Shown here: positions 34,503 through 41,503 of the stretch, in pieces | Position numbering within the stretch: the first letter of the stretch is position 1 | Layout of the letters: the number at the start of each line of letters is the position of its first letter | Assembly: GCF_002005305.1 (NCBI RefSeq) | Contig: NZ_CP014782.1 | Span: forward strand, 868,001 to 932,000 | Direction of reading: 5' to 3' | Length of the DNA stretch: 64,000 bases | Source of the DNA: Shewanella psychrophila | GTDB lineage: Bacteria; Pseudomonadota; Gammaproteobacteria; Enterobacterales; Shewanellaceae | Translations under genes and position numbers: made by a program | The notes under the pieces: generated by a model | Databases searched by the model: none | What the model was told of the DNA's origin: nothing | What the model saw: the letters and a program-made list of their open reading frames with translations, nothing else

Positions 34503-35195
34503 ATGTCAGAACGGGCTCCTGTTGTCACTATTGACGGCCCTAGCGGTGCGGGTAAAGGTACGATTAGCCAGTTATTAGCCGGGCGATTAGGCTGGAAACT
34601 ACTGGATAGTGGTGCTATTTACCGAGTTTTAGCCTTAGCAGCTATTCATCATAATGTTGAACTCGATAACGAAGAGTCGCTTACTTTACTTGCCGCGCAC
34701 TTAGATGTGCAGTTTATTACCGGCAGTGAAACTCAAGGTATCAAGGTCGTGCTCGAAGGCGAAGATGTTTCAATAGATATTCGCAGCCAAGAGTGCTCAA
34801 ATGCCGCCTCTATCGTTGCCGCATTCCCACGTGTTCGCGAGGCATTATTACGTCGTCAACGTGCATTTAATGAAGCGCCGGGTCTTATTGCCGATGGCCG
34901 GGATATGGGGACCGTTGTTTTCCCCGCCACACCCGCTAAAATTTATTTAACGGCATCTGCGGAAGAAAGGGCTCAGAGACGCTATAATCAGTTGCAGGAC
35001 AAGGGCTTCGATGTTAATATCGACCGTCTTTTGTCTGAGATTAAAGAGCGTGATGACCGCGATATGAATCGCAGTGTTGCCCCCTTAGTCCCGGCCGATG
35101 ATGCATTGGTCATCGATACTTCAGGTATTGAGATAGAAGAAGTGCTCAATCTTGCATTGGCACACATAGAATCTAAATTACCAAACGTGAGTTAA
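34503..35195 (+). CDS. cmk: Cytidylate kinase
   Basis: This 230-residue protein phosphorylates CMP and dCMP with ATP. The ATG at 34503 has GGAG 8 nt upstream and gives the standard N-terminus MSERAPVVTIDGPSGAGKGT containing the Walker A loop. An in-frame ATG at 34404 would add 33 unrelated residues. DGRDMGTVVFP and KIYLTASAEERAQRRYNQL (LID arginines) and ERDDRDMNR are CMP-kinase motifs. The cmk-rpsA-ihfB order is the enterobacterial and Shewanella standard; in E. coli some rpsA transcription begins inside cmk. Confidence 0.96.
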   Translation: MSERAPVVTIDGPSGAGKGTISQLLAGRLGWKLLDSGAIYRVLALAAIHHNVELDNEESLTLLAAHLDVQFITGSETQGIKVVLEGEDVSIDIRSQECSNAASIVAAFPRVREALLRRQRAFNEAPGLIADGRDMGTVVFPATPAKIYLTASAEERAQRRYNQLQDKGFDVNIDRLLSEIKERDDRDMNRSVAPLVPADDALVIDTSGIEIEEVLNLALAHIESKLPNVS

Positions 35196-35251
35196 TTTTG
35201 ACTGACGTTTAACCATTCGCAACATGGATGATGCGGATTATTATACTGACT

Positions 35252-35273
35252 CCACGTCCAGGATGGGCCGTGG
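35252..35273 (+). promoter_or_regulatory. rpsA leader hairpin with exposed GGA
   Basis: CCACG/CGTGG stem continued by CC/GG after one mismatch, with loop AGGATG (35260-35265). It ends 24 nt before the rpsA ATG, which has no strong SD. In E. coli, rpsA translation depends on leader hairpins with GGA loops and on S1 autoregulation, so this is a likely counterpart. A TATACT (35242-35247) just upstream could be a -10. Confidence 0.5.
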
Positions 35274-35297
35274 TTTATTAAAGAAAGTAACTTAAAA

Positions 35298-36965
35298 ATG
35301 ACTGAATCTTTTGCTGATCTATTTGAAGAATCCCTAGCAACTTTGGAGTTTCGTCCTGGTTCTATCGTAACAGGTGTTGTTGTACGCATCGAAAACGGTA
35401 CTGTACTAGTTGACGCAGGTCTAAAATCAGAAAGCCCAATCCCAGCAGAACAGTTCAAGAACGCTCAAGGCGAACTTGAAATATCTGTTGGCGATACTGT
35501 GCACGTTGCGCTTGACTCTGTTGAAGATGGCTTCGGTGAGACTCAACTGTCTCGTGAGAAAGCTAAGCGTCACGAAGCTTGGATTGTTCTAGAAAAAGCG
35601 TACGAAGATGCTGAAACTGTAATCGGTGTCATCAATGGTAAGGTTAAAGGCGGTTTCACTGTTGAATTAAACGGTATCCGTGCATTCCTACCAGGTTCTC
35701 TAGTTGACGTTCGCCCTGTTCGCGATACTGCTCACCTAGAAAACAAAGATCTAGAATTCAAAGTTATCAAGTTAGACCAGAAGCGCAACAACGTTGTTGT
35801 TTCTCGTCGTGCTGTTATCGAATCTGAAAGCAGTGCAGAGCGTGATGCTCTTCTTGAGAACTTACAAGAAGGTCAAGCCATTAAGGGTATCGTTAAGAAC
35901 CTTACTGACTACGGTGCATTCGTAGACCTTGGCGGTGTTGACGGTCTTCTACATATCACAGATATGGCTTGGAAGCGTGTTAAGCACCCATCTGAAATCG
36001 TCAACGTTGGTGACGAAATCGACGTTAAAGTACTTAAGTATGATCGTGAACGCACACGTGTTTCACTAGGTCTTAAGCAACTTGGCGAAGATCCATGGTT
36101 AGAAATCAGCAAGCGCTACCCAGAAAACACACGTTTGACTGGTCGCGTTACTAACCTTACCGACTACGGTTGTTTCGTTGAAATCGAAGAAGGCGTTGAA
36201 GGTCTTGTTCACGTTTCTGAAATGGATTGGACTAACAAGAACATCCACCCATCTAAGGTTGTTAACCTAGGTGACGAGGTTGAAGTTCTAGTTCTTGACA
36301 TCGATGAAGAGCGTCGTCGTATTTCTCTTGGTCTTAAGCAGTGTAAAGTTAACCCATGGGATGACTTCGCAGAGCGCTTTAACAAGGGTGATAAAGTCAC
36401 TGGTAAGATCAAGTCAATCACTGACTTCGGTATCTTCATCGGTCTTGACGGTGGCATCGACGGTCTAGTTCACCTTTCTGACATTTCTTGGAATGGTACT
36501 GGCGAAGAAGCTGTTGCCGATTACAAGAAAGGCGACGAAATCAACGCAGTTGTTCTTTCTGTTGACCCTGAGCGCGAGCGTATCAGCCTTGGTGTTAAGC
36601 AAACTGAAGACGATCCATTCAATGCTTATCTTGCTGATAAGAAGAAGGGTGTGGTTGTTAACGGTACAGTTACAGCTGTTGACGCTAAAGGCGTTACAAT
36701 TGAACTTGCTGAAACTGTTGAAGGTTACCTACGTGTATCTGATATCTCTCGTGAGCGTATCGAAGATGCATCTACAGTTTACTCTGTAGGCGACGCTGTT
36801 GAATCTAAGTTCATGGGTGTTGACCGTAAGAACCGTACTATCAGCCTATCTATCCGTGCGAAAGATGAAGCTGAAGAGAAAGAAGCAATGGCTAGCTTGA
36901 ACAAGCAAGAAGACGCTGTGATGAGCAGTGCTATGGCTGAAGCGTTCAAAGCGGCTCGTAAGTAA
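35298..36965 (+). CDS. rpsA: 30S ribosomal protein S1
   Basis: This 555-residue mRNA-binding ribosomal protein unwinds and docks messages on the 30S subunit. Six S1 (OB-fold) repeats are visible, each with the cadence of GSIVTGVVVRIENGTVLVDAG, GAFVDLGGVDGLLHITDM, GCFVEIEEGVEGLVHVSEM and GIFIGLDGGIDGLVHLSDI, linked by VSLGLKQ/ISLGLKQ. The first two domains are divergent, as in E. coli, where they bind the ribosome. Codon use is strongly biased (GGT, CGT, GAA, TCT), as expected for very high expression. The start lacks a proper SD; see the leader hairpin. Confidence 0.98.
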   Translation: MTESFADLFEESLATLEFRPGSIVTGVVVRIENGTVLVDAGLKSESPIPAEQFKNAQGELEISVGDTVHVALDSVEDGFGETQLSREKAKRHEAWIVLEKAYEDAETVIGVINGKVKGGFTVELNGIRAFLPGSLVDVRPVRDTAHLENKDLEFKVIKLDQKRNNVVVSRRAVIESESSAERDALLENLQEGQAIKGIVKNLTDYGAFVDLGGVDGLLHITDMAWKRVKHPSEIVNVGDEIDVKVLKYDRERTRVSLGLKQLGEDPWLEISKRYPENTRLTGRVTNLTDYGCFVEIEEGVEGLVHVSEMDWTNKNIHPSKVVNLGDEVEVLVLDIDEERRRISLGLKQCKVNPWDDFAERFNKGDKVTGKIKSITDFGIFIGLDGGIDGLVHLSDISWNGTGEEAVADYKKGDEINAVVLSVDPERERISLGVKQTEDDPFNAYLADKKKGVVVNGTVTAVDAKGVTIELAETVEGYLRVSDISRERIEDASTVYSVGDAVESKFMGVDRKNRTISLSIRAKDEAEEKEAMASLNKQEDAVMSSAMAEAFKAARK

Positions 36966-37037
36966 ATCGCCTGAAGTTCTGGGGTGCTTGCACTCCTGTT
37001 AGGTGACTGTGTTTGGCTTGAAAATAGAGGGTATAGG

Positions 37038-37325
37038 ATGACAAAATCCGAACTGATCGAAAAACTTGCCACTAGGCAGTCGCAGCTGTCGGCTAAAGAG
37101 GTAGAAAGTGCAATCAAAGAGATGTTAGAGCAAATGGCTCATACATTGGAAGGCGGAGATCGTATCGAGATCCGTGGCTTTGGTAGCTTTTCTCTTCACT
37201 TCCGTGCGCCACGTACTGGTCGCAATCCTAAGACTGGAACATCAGTCGAATTGGATGGCAAGTATGTTCCGCATTTTAAGCCAGGCAAAGAACTGCGCGA
37301 ACGTGTCGATGCGATCAACGCATAA
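37038..37325 (+). CDS. ihfB: Integration host factor beta subunit
   Basis: This 95-residue HU-family protein bends DNA at specific sites as a heterodimer with IhfA. The start at 37038 (MTKSELIEKLATRQSQL) has AGAGG 7 nt upstream. Motifs: AKEVESAIKEMLEQMA, RIEIRGFGSFSLHFR, and RAPRTGRNPKTGTSVEL, which contains the intercalating Pro arm. Position directly after rpsA is the conserved context and separates it from hupB. Confidence 0.97.
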   Translation: MTKSELIEKLATRQSQLSAKEVESAIKEMLEQMAHTLEGGDRIEIRGFGSFSLHFRAPRTGRNPKTGTSVELDGKYVPHFKPGKELRERVDAINA

Positions 37326-37338
37326 ATGACATTGTTTT

Positions 37339-37366
37339 AAAAGCCTCCGAATGGAGGCTTTTTTAT
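37339..37366 (+). terminator. Rho-independent terminator of ihfB
   Basis: Perfect 10-bp stem AAAAGCCTCC/GGAGGCTTTT (37339-37348 with 37353-37362), GAAT loop, then T residues. Confidence 0.9.
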
Positions 37367-37447
37367 GCCTATCGTATAGGTATCACTAGCTAGTTGAGTC
37401 AATATCTTAGATAATCACTTGATTGAAATGGGTATATGGAGTGTATC

Positions 37448-37738
37448 GTGCGGTCATTTATCGTCACAGTGTTAGTAGCACTACTTTTCTTCTTAGCACT
37501 AATCTTCGGTGCACGTAACGAGCAGATGGTAACGATCAGTTATTTTGTGGCTCAGGGTGAATTCCGGTTACCTCTAGTGTTGGCCTTCGTATTTCTGGCC
37601 GGTTTTATGATCAGCTGGTTGTTTGCCATTTATCACATGACTAAACTTAAATTGGCGTTAAGAAATGCCAAAAAGAAATGTAACCAACTCGAATCTCAAT
37701 TAGAAGGGATGACTCCCGCTCGGGACGTCGACGCCTAA
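37448..37738 (+). CDS. lapA: LapA-family membrane protein (DUF1049)
   Basis: I start this at GTG 37448 because GGAG (37438-37441) is 6 nt upstream and the product then begins like known LapA proteins. An ATG at 37436 lies inside that region, has no SD of its own and would add four residues. The 96-residue protein has two membrane helices (IVTVLVALLFFLALIFGA and LVLAFVFLAGFMISWLFA) with the family motif GARNEQMVTISYFVAQGEFRLP between them, and a basic coiled C-terminus. LapA partners LapB in control of lipopolysaccharide synthesis through LpxC turnover. Start-to-stop spacing to lapB is 1 bp. Confidence 0.88.
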   Translation: MRSFIVTVLVALLFFLALIFGARNEQMVTISYFVAQGEFRLPLVLAFVFLAGFMISWLFAIYHMTKLKLALRNAKKKCNQLESQLEGMTPARDVDA

Positions 37739-37739
37739 T

Positions 37740-38900
37740 ATGCAAGAGATCCTGTTTCTGTTACTTCCTATCGCCGCCGGTTACGGTTGGTATATGGGAC
37801 GGCGCAGTGTAAGGCACAATCAGAGTAGCCAGAGAAAACAGTTGAGTCGTGACTATTTCACGGGTCTTAATTTTCTCCTGTCCAATGAATCAGACAAAGC
37901 TGTCGATCTGTTTATCACCATGTTAGATGTCGATGATGACACCATAGACACGCACCTTTCTCTGGGCTCCCTCTTTAGAAAGCGTGGCGAAGTCGACCGC
38001 TCGATCCGTATTCACCAAAATTTAATCGCCAGACCCAGTCTCACCACTGAGCAGCGCGACATCGCCATGATGGAGCTGGGTAAGGATTATCTCGCCGCCG
38101 GATTTTATGATAGAGCTGAAGAGATATTCATCAACTTGGTTAAGCAAGATGATCACAGTGAAGATGCTGAAACCCATCTTATCGATATCTACCAGGTTAC
38201 TAAAGATTGGCAAAAAGCCATCAATATCATCAAGAGCTTAAAACGTAAAAGACAGCAAGCTCTCAAACATAATACTGCTCACTTTTATTGTGAACTTGCC
38301 AATGAACAAACTGATGTCGCCCCTCAGTTAAAACTGCTCCAGTCTGCGTTAAAACAGGACGCAGACTGTGGCAGGGCCTTGCTTACCTTGGCCGATAAGT
38401 ACCTGGATTTACAAGAATATGTTAAGTGCAAAGCACTGCTAGAAAAGTTACTCGAAGCCGATATTGAGCTTTTCCCCGATGCACTTTCAATTGCTCGCCA
38501 GGTCTTTCATGACAGTGATGATCTCACTGGTTATAGCGACCTGCTTCGCCAAGCATTACAAAGTGGGGCAGGGGCGAGCGTCGCAATCACCTTAGCGCAA
38601 AATATGATTGAGCAAGGTGAGACCCAAGAAGCAGAGCAGTTGGTTTTGGATGGTTTATATCGCCACCCGACCATGAAAAGTTTCCAGCATCTGATGAAGA
38701 TGCATGTACAGCAAGCAGAAGATGGACAAGCGAAAGAAAGTTTAACCATGTTGGAAAAACTGGTGGAGCAGCAGATCAGGTTCCGTCCAGGATACCGGTG
38801 CAGCGGATGTGGCTTTCCTTCACACCGTCTCTATTGGCATTGCCCATCATGTAAAAGCTGGGGGAAAATAAAACGAATTAGGGGACTCGACGGTGAATAA
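37740..38900 (+). CDS. lapB: Lipopolysaccharide assembly protein LapB
   Basis: This 386-residue protein (E. coli 389) has an N-terminal membrane anchor (ILFLLLPIAAGYGWYMGRRSV), then tandem TPR helices (DYFTGLNFLLSNESDKAVDLF, HLSLGSLFRKRGEVDRSI, and so on), and a C-terminal rubredoxin-type zinc knuckle YRCSGCGFPSHRLYWHCPSCKSWG with four Cys. In E. coli it acts with YejM and FtsH to regulate LpxC and hence lipopolysaccharide amount. It starts 1 bp after lapA and is followed by pyrF; lapA-lapB-pyrF is a conserved order. Confidence 0.94.
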   Translation: MQEILFLLLPIAAGYGWYMGRRSVRHNQSSQRKQLSRDYFTGLNFLLSNESDKAVDLFITMLDVDDDTIDTHLSLGSLFRKRGEVDRSIRIHQNLIARPSLTTEQRDIAMMELGKDYLAAGFYDRAEEIFINLVKQDDHSEDAETHLIDIYQVTKDWQKAINIIKSLKRKRQQALKHNTAHFYCELANEQTDVAPQLKLLQSALKQDADCGRALLTLADKYLDLQEYVKCKALLEKLLEADIELFPDALSIARQVFHDSDDLTGYSDLLRQALQSGAGASVAITLAQNMIEQGETQEAEQLVLDGLYRHPTMKSFQHLMKMHVQQAEDGQAKESLTMLEKLVEQQIRFRPGYRCSGCGFPSHRLYWHCPSCKSWGKIKRIRGLDGE

Positions 38901-39004
38901 CACAGTTTATGCACCGAATTGTCCTGAACCATGAGACCTAACATTTCACTATGTGGCTCATGGCTGTAATACCAAGAAAATACTGCAAAGCAAATGGAGA
39001 AAAA

Positions 39005-39700
39005 ATGAGTAATAAGTCGATTTTGGTCGCCCTGGATTTTGATGATAAGCATGCTGCTTTGCAACTGGTCGATCAGTTAGACCCCAGGATGTGCCGTCTC
39101 AAAGTGGGTAAGGAGATGTTTACTCTTTTCGGTCCCGAATTTATCAAGGCGCTTCATGAACGAGATTTCGATGTCTTCCTAGATCTTAAGTTTCATGACA
39201 TTCCTAATACCGTGGCAAAAGCCGTTACAGCTGCAGCTGATCTCGGCGTGTGGATGACCAACGTCCATGCCAGTGGCGGTCTCGCCATGATGCAGGCGGC
39301 TAAAAAGGCCTTGGTACCCTATGGTGATAAGGCGCCTATATTAATCGCTGTGACTGTACTCACTTCCATGAGTGATGAAGATCTTAAGCTTATCGGCATC
39401 AATGTCCCAGCATTCGAGCACGTACAGCGCTTAGCTGAATTGACGCAACTCGCAGGTCTAGACGGTGTTGTTTGCTCTGCACATGAAGCTAAAGTGCTAA
39501 AATCTAAATTAGGTAAAGAATTTAAGCTGTGTACGCCGGGTATTCGCCCCGTTGGCGCCGATAAAGGCGACCAACATAGGATAATGACACCGCCCCAAGC
39601 GGTCGAAGCGGGCTCAGATTATTTAGTGATAGGCAGACCTATTACAAAAGCAGATGACCCATTAGCCGCACTGAAGGCGATTCACGAGTCGTTGAGTTAA
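39005..39700 (+). CDS. pyrF: Orotidine 5'-phosphate decarboxylase
   Basis: This 231-residue enzyme decarboxylates OMP to UMP. The start at 39005 (MSNKSILVALDFDDK) has GGAG 5 nt upstream; in-frame codons from 38951 add non-conserved residues. The active-site signature is VFLDLKFHDIPNTVA (catalytic Asp-Lys-x-x-Asp), with VHASGGLAMM, GVVCSAHEAK and the phosphate-binding TPGIRPVGADKGDQHRIMTP and YLVIGRPIT. It is the standard TIM-barrel length. Confidence 0.96.
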   Translation: MSNKSILVALDFDDKHAALQLVDQLDPRMCRLKVGKEMFTLFGPEFIKALHERDFDVFLDLKFHDIPNTVAKAVTAAADLGVWMTNVHASGGLAMMQAAKKALVPYGDKAPILIAVTVLTSMSDEDLKLIGINVPAFEHVQRLAELTQLAGLDGVVCSAHEAKVLKSKLGKEFKLCTPGIRPVGADKGDQHRIMTPPQAVEAGSDYLVIGRPITKADDPLAALKAIHESLS

Positions 39701-39761
39701 ACTGAATTTGAAACTAGAGTAACGGGTGTCTTCTAGCTTCATTTTCAATGAGGTAGTCACT

Positions 39762-40577
39762 ATGTTTAGTTATCAAGGTAAGAATGTTGTCGTTGTTGGG
39801 GGTACCAGTGGCATTAACTTGGTTATCGCTACAGCATTTGCCCAAGCGGGTGCCAATGTGGCCGTTGCCAGTCGCAGCGCCGAAAAAGTCAATGCTGCGG
39901 TTAAATTACTGCGTAAAACAAATCCTAAGGGTACCCATATGGGGGCCAGTTTTGATGTCCGGGATCTAGAAGGATTAAAAGCAGGCTTCTCACTGTTTAA
40001 AGTCCATTATACTCAAATCGATGTTTTAGTCAGTGGCGCCGCCGGCAATTTCCCAGCTTCTGCTGCCTTATTGAGCGAGAATGGCTTTAAGTCAGTAATG
40101 GATATCGATCTGCTGGGCAGTTTCCAGGTGCTTAAACAAGCTTACCCACTGATGGCTCGGCCTGGCGGCTGTATCATACAGATCTCGGCGCCGCAGGCGT
40201 TTATCCCAATGCCCATGCAGGCCCATGTTGGCGCGGCTAAAGCCGGGGTTGATATGTTGACCAAGAATCTGGCGCTGGAGTGGGGGGCTGAGGGAATAAG
40301 GATAAACTCAATCGTCCCGGGGCCAATCGGTGATACAGAGGGCTTCAATCGCTTAGCACCCAGTAAAGAATTACAAAAACGCGTAGCTAAAAGCGTGCCT
40401 CTGCAAAGGAATGGCAAAGGGCAAGATATCGCCAATGGCGCCTTATTTCTGGCATCTCCCATGGCATCCTATATTACAGGTGTCGTATTGCCCATAGATG
40501 GCGGTTGGTCATTAGGCGGCGCATCCATGGCGATGGCAGAGTTGGCTCAGCTAGCGGAAAAACGGTCAAAAGAATGA
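39762..40577 (+). CDS. SDR-family oxidoreductase, DECR-like (putative 2,4-dienoyl-CoA reductase type)
   Basis: The start at 39762 has GAGGT 7 nt upstream. The 271-residue protein is a short-chain dehydrogenase fold, but two signatures deviate: the nucleotide-binding motif is GGTSGIN (third Gly replaced by Asn), and the usual YxxxK is HVGAAK, so the catalytic Tyr is His. The region QAHVGAAKAGVDMLTKNLA followed by ALEWGAEGIRINSIVPGPIGDTEG strongly resembles mitochondrial and peroxisomal 2,4-dienoyl-CoA reductases, which also lack the Tyr. The SPMASYITG end matches too. I infer an NADPH-dependent dienoyl-CoA or related acyl-CoA reductase, possibly redundant with fadH in this window. Confidence 0.8.
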   Translation: MFSYQGKNVVVVGGTSGINLVIATAFAQAGANVAVASRSAEKVNAAVKLLRKTNPKGTHMGASFDVRDLEGLKAGFSLFKVHYTQIDVLVSGAAGNFPASAALLSENGFKSVMDIDLLGSFQVLKQAYPLMARPGGCIIQISAPQAFIPMPMQAHVGAAKAGVDMLTKNLALEWGAEGIRINSIVPGPIGDTEGFNRLAPSKELQKRVAKSVPLQRNGKGQDIANGALFLASPMASYITGVVLPIDGGWSLGGASMAMAELAQLAEKRSKE

Positions 40578-40632
40578 ATTGAATCATCTTTAGGGTGATT
40601 TCAGCAGAAATATTAATTTAAGTGAGAAACAG

Positions 40633-41175
40633 ATGGCAAACCCTTTTCAAGAGCAATTGCTCAAAGCTGGCCTAGTTAGCAAGCAAAAAGTACAGAAAGC
40701 TAAGACCCAGAAACGACGTGACCGTAAGGCCAAGGTTGATGATGGCTCTGCGGATTTAAAGCAGAAAATTGCGACCCAGAAACTGGAGCAGGCGGCAAAA
40801 GATAAAGCATTAAATGAGCAAAGGTTTGAACAAGCTAACGAGAAAGGCTTAGTACGCGGCCTAGTAACGGAATTCACTCGCCTCGCCATAAAGCTGCCAC
40901 AAAGCGCCGAGATCAAGTTTAATTTCACCCACAGTAATAAGATTTTTTCGATTTATGTGGATGATAAATTACAGGCCCAATTGCTGAACGGGCAACTGGG
41001 TATCGTACGTCATGAAGATGCCAGTTATTTAGTACCCCATAAACTCGCCGAGCGAGTCAATATGTTAGTGCCCGAGTGGTGTGGTTACCTTTGGGTGAAA
41101 GACGATAACAGCCAAGTGGTTGTAGAGGATGATCCCTATGCAGATTATGTCATCCCAGATGATTTGATGTGGTAA
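40633..41175 (+). CDS. YaiL-family protein (DUF2058)
   Basis: This 180-residue cytosolic protein has a highly charged Lys/Arg/Gln-rich coiled-coil N-terminal half (FQEQLLKAGLVSKQKVQKAK, KRRDRKAK) and a compact C-terminal domain (KFNFTHSNKIFSIYVDDKLQ, GQLGIVRHEDASYLVPHKLAERV), the layout of DUF2058/YaiL. The N-terminal LLKAGLVSKQKVQKAK motif is characteristic. Function is not established; the charged tail suggests nucleic-acid or ribosome association, an inference only. GAGAAACAG precedes the ATG. Confidence 0.85.
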   Translation: MANPFQEQLLKAGLVSKQKVQKAKTQKRRDRKAKVDDGSADLKQKIATQKLEQAAKDKALNEQRFEQANEKGLVRGLVTEFTRLAIKLPQSAEIKFNFTHSNKIFSIYVDDKLQAQLLNGQLGIVRHEDASYLVPHKLAERVNMLVPEWCGYLWVKDDNSQVVVEDDPYADYVIPDDLMW

Positions 41176-41183
41176 GTCTTTAG

Positions 41184-41404
41184 TTAAGGCTAAGATGACG
41201 GTCGTTGGCCCGTTAGGGCTAAGATGATGGCCGCTGGCTTGTAAACTCACAGAGTGAGTATCAGTGCATCCCAAGCACAGCGTCAAACAGCTCACTTGTG
41301 AGCGTCGTCTTAGCTCTACCTTCATCTTCGCCCCCCAAGCGCAGCGTCTAACAGTTCACTCGTGAACGTCATCTCAACTCTACCTCCGTCTTAGCTTGCC
41401 TTAA
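41184..41404. repeat. TTAA-bounded repeat cluster with three covarying hairpins
   Basis: The element is bounded by TTAAGGC (41184-41190) and GCCTTAA (41398-41404). On the left, two direct 28-bp copies start GGCTAAGATGA (41188 and 41217, period 29). On the right, two copies of about 63 bp start CCCAAGC(A/G)CAGCGTC. Inside are three hairpins: ACTCAC/GTGAGT (41245-41259), GCTCAC/GTGAGC (41290-41303) and GTTCAC/GTGAAC (41354-41367). Their paired positions change together. The right-arm sequence TCTTAGC is complementary to the left GCTAAGA, so the whole can also fold as one long hairpin. Confidence 0.65.
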
Positions 41405-41464
41405 CTCTCTTTTCCTTCAACTTATCCAAATATCTCTTTCTTTTCCTACGGTATCTGGTATAAA

Positions 41465-41481
41465 TTAAAACAAGTGTTTAA
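41465..41481. promoter_or_regulatory. Palindrome upstream of the acyl-CoA dehydrogenase gene, PsrA-type candidate
   Basis: TTAAAACAAGTGTTTAA contains AAAC-AAGT-GTTT and lies 22 bp before the ATG. It shares AAACAAGTG with the site at fadH. The pattern agrees with PsrA-type fatty-acid operators (AAAC-N4-GTTT). Confidence 0.45.
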
Positions 41482-41503
41482 ATCCAACGTTTGAGAGTCG
41501 ATA

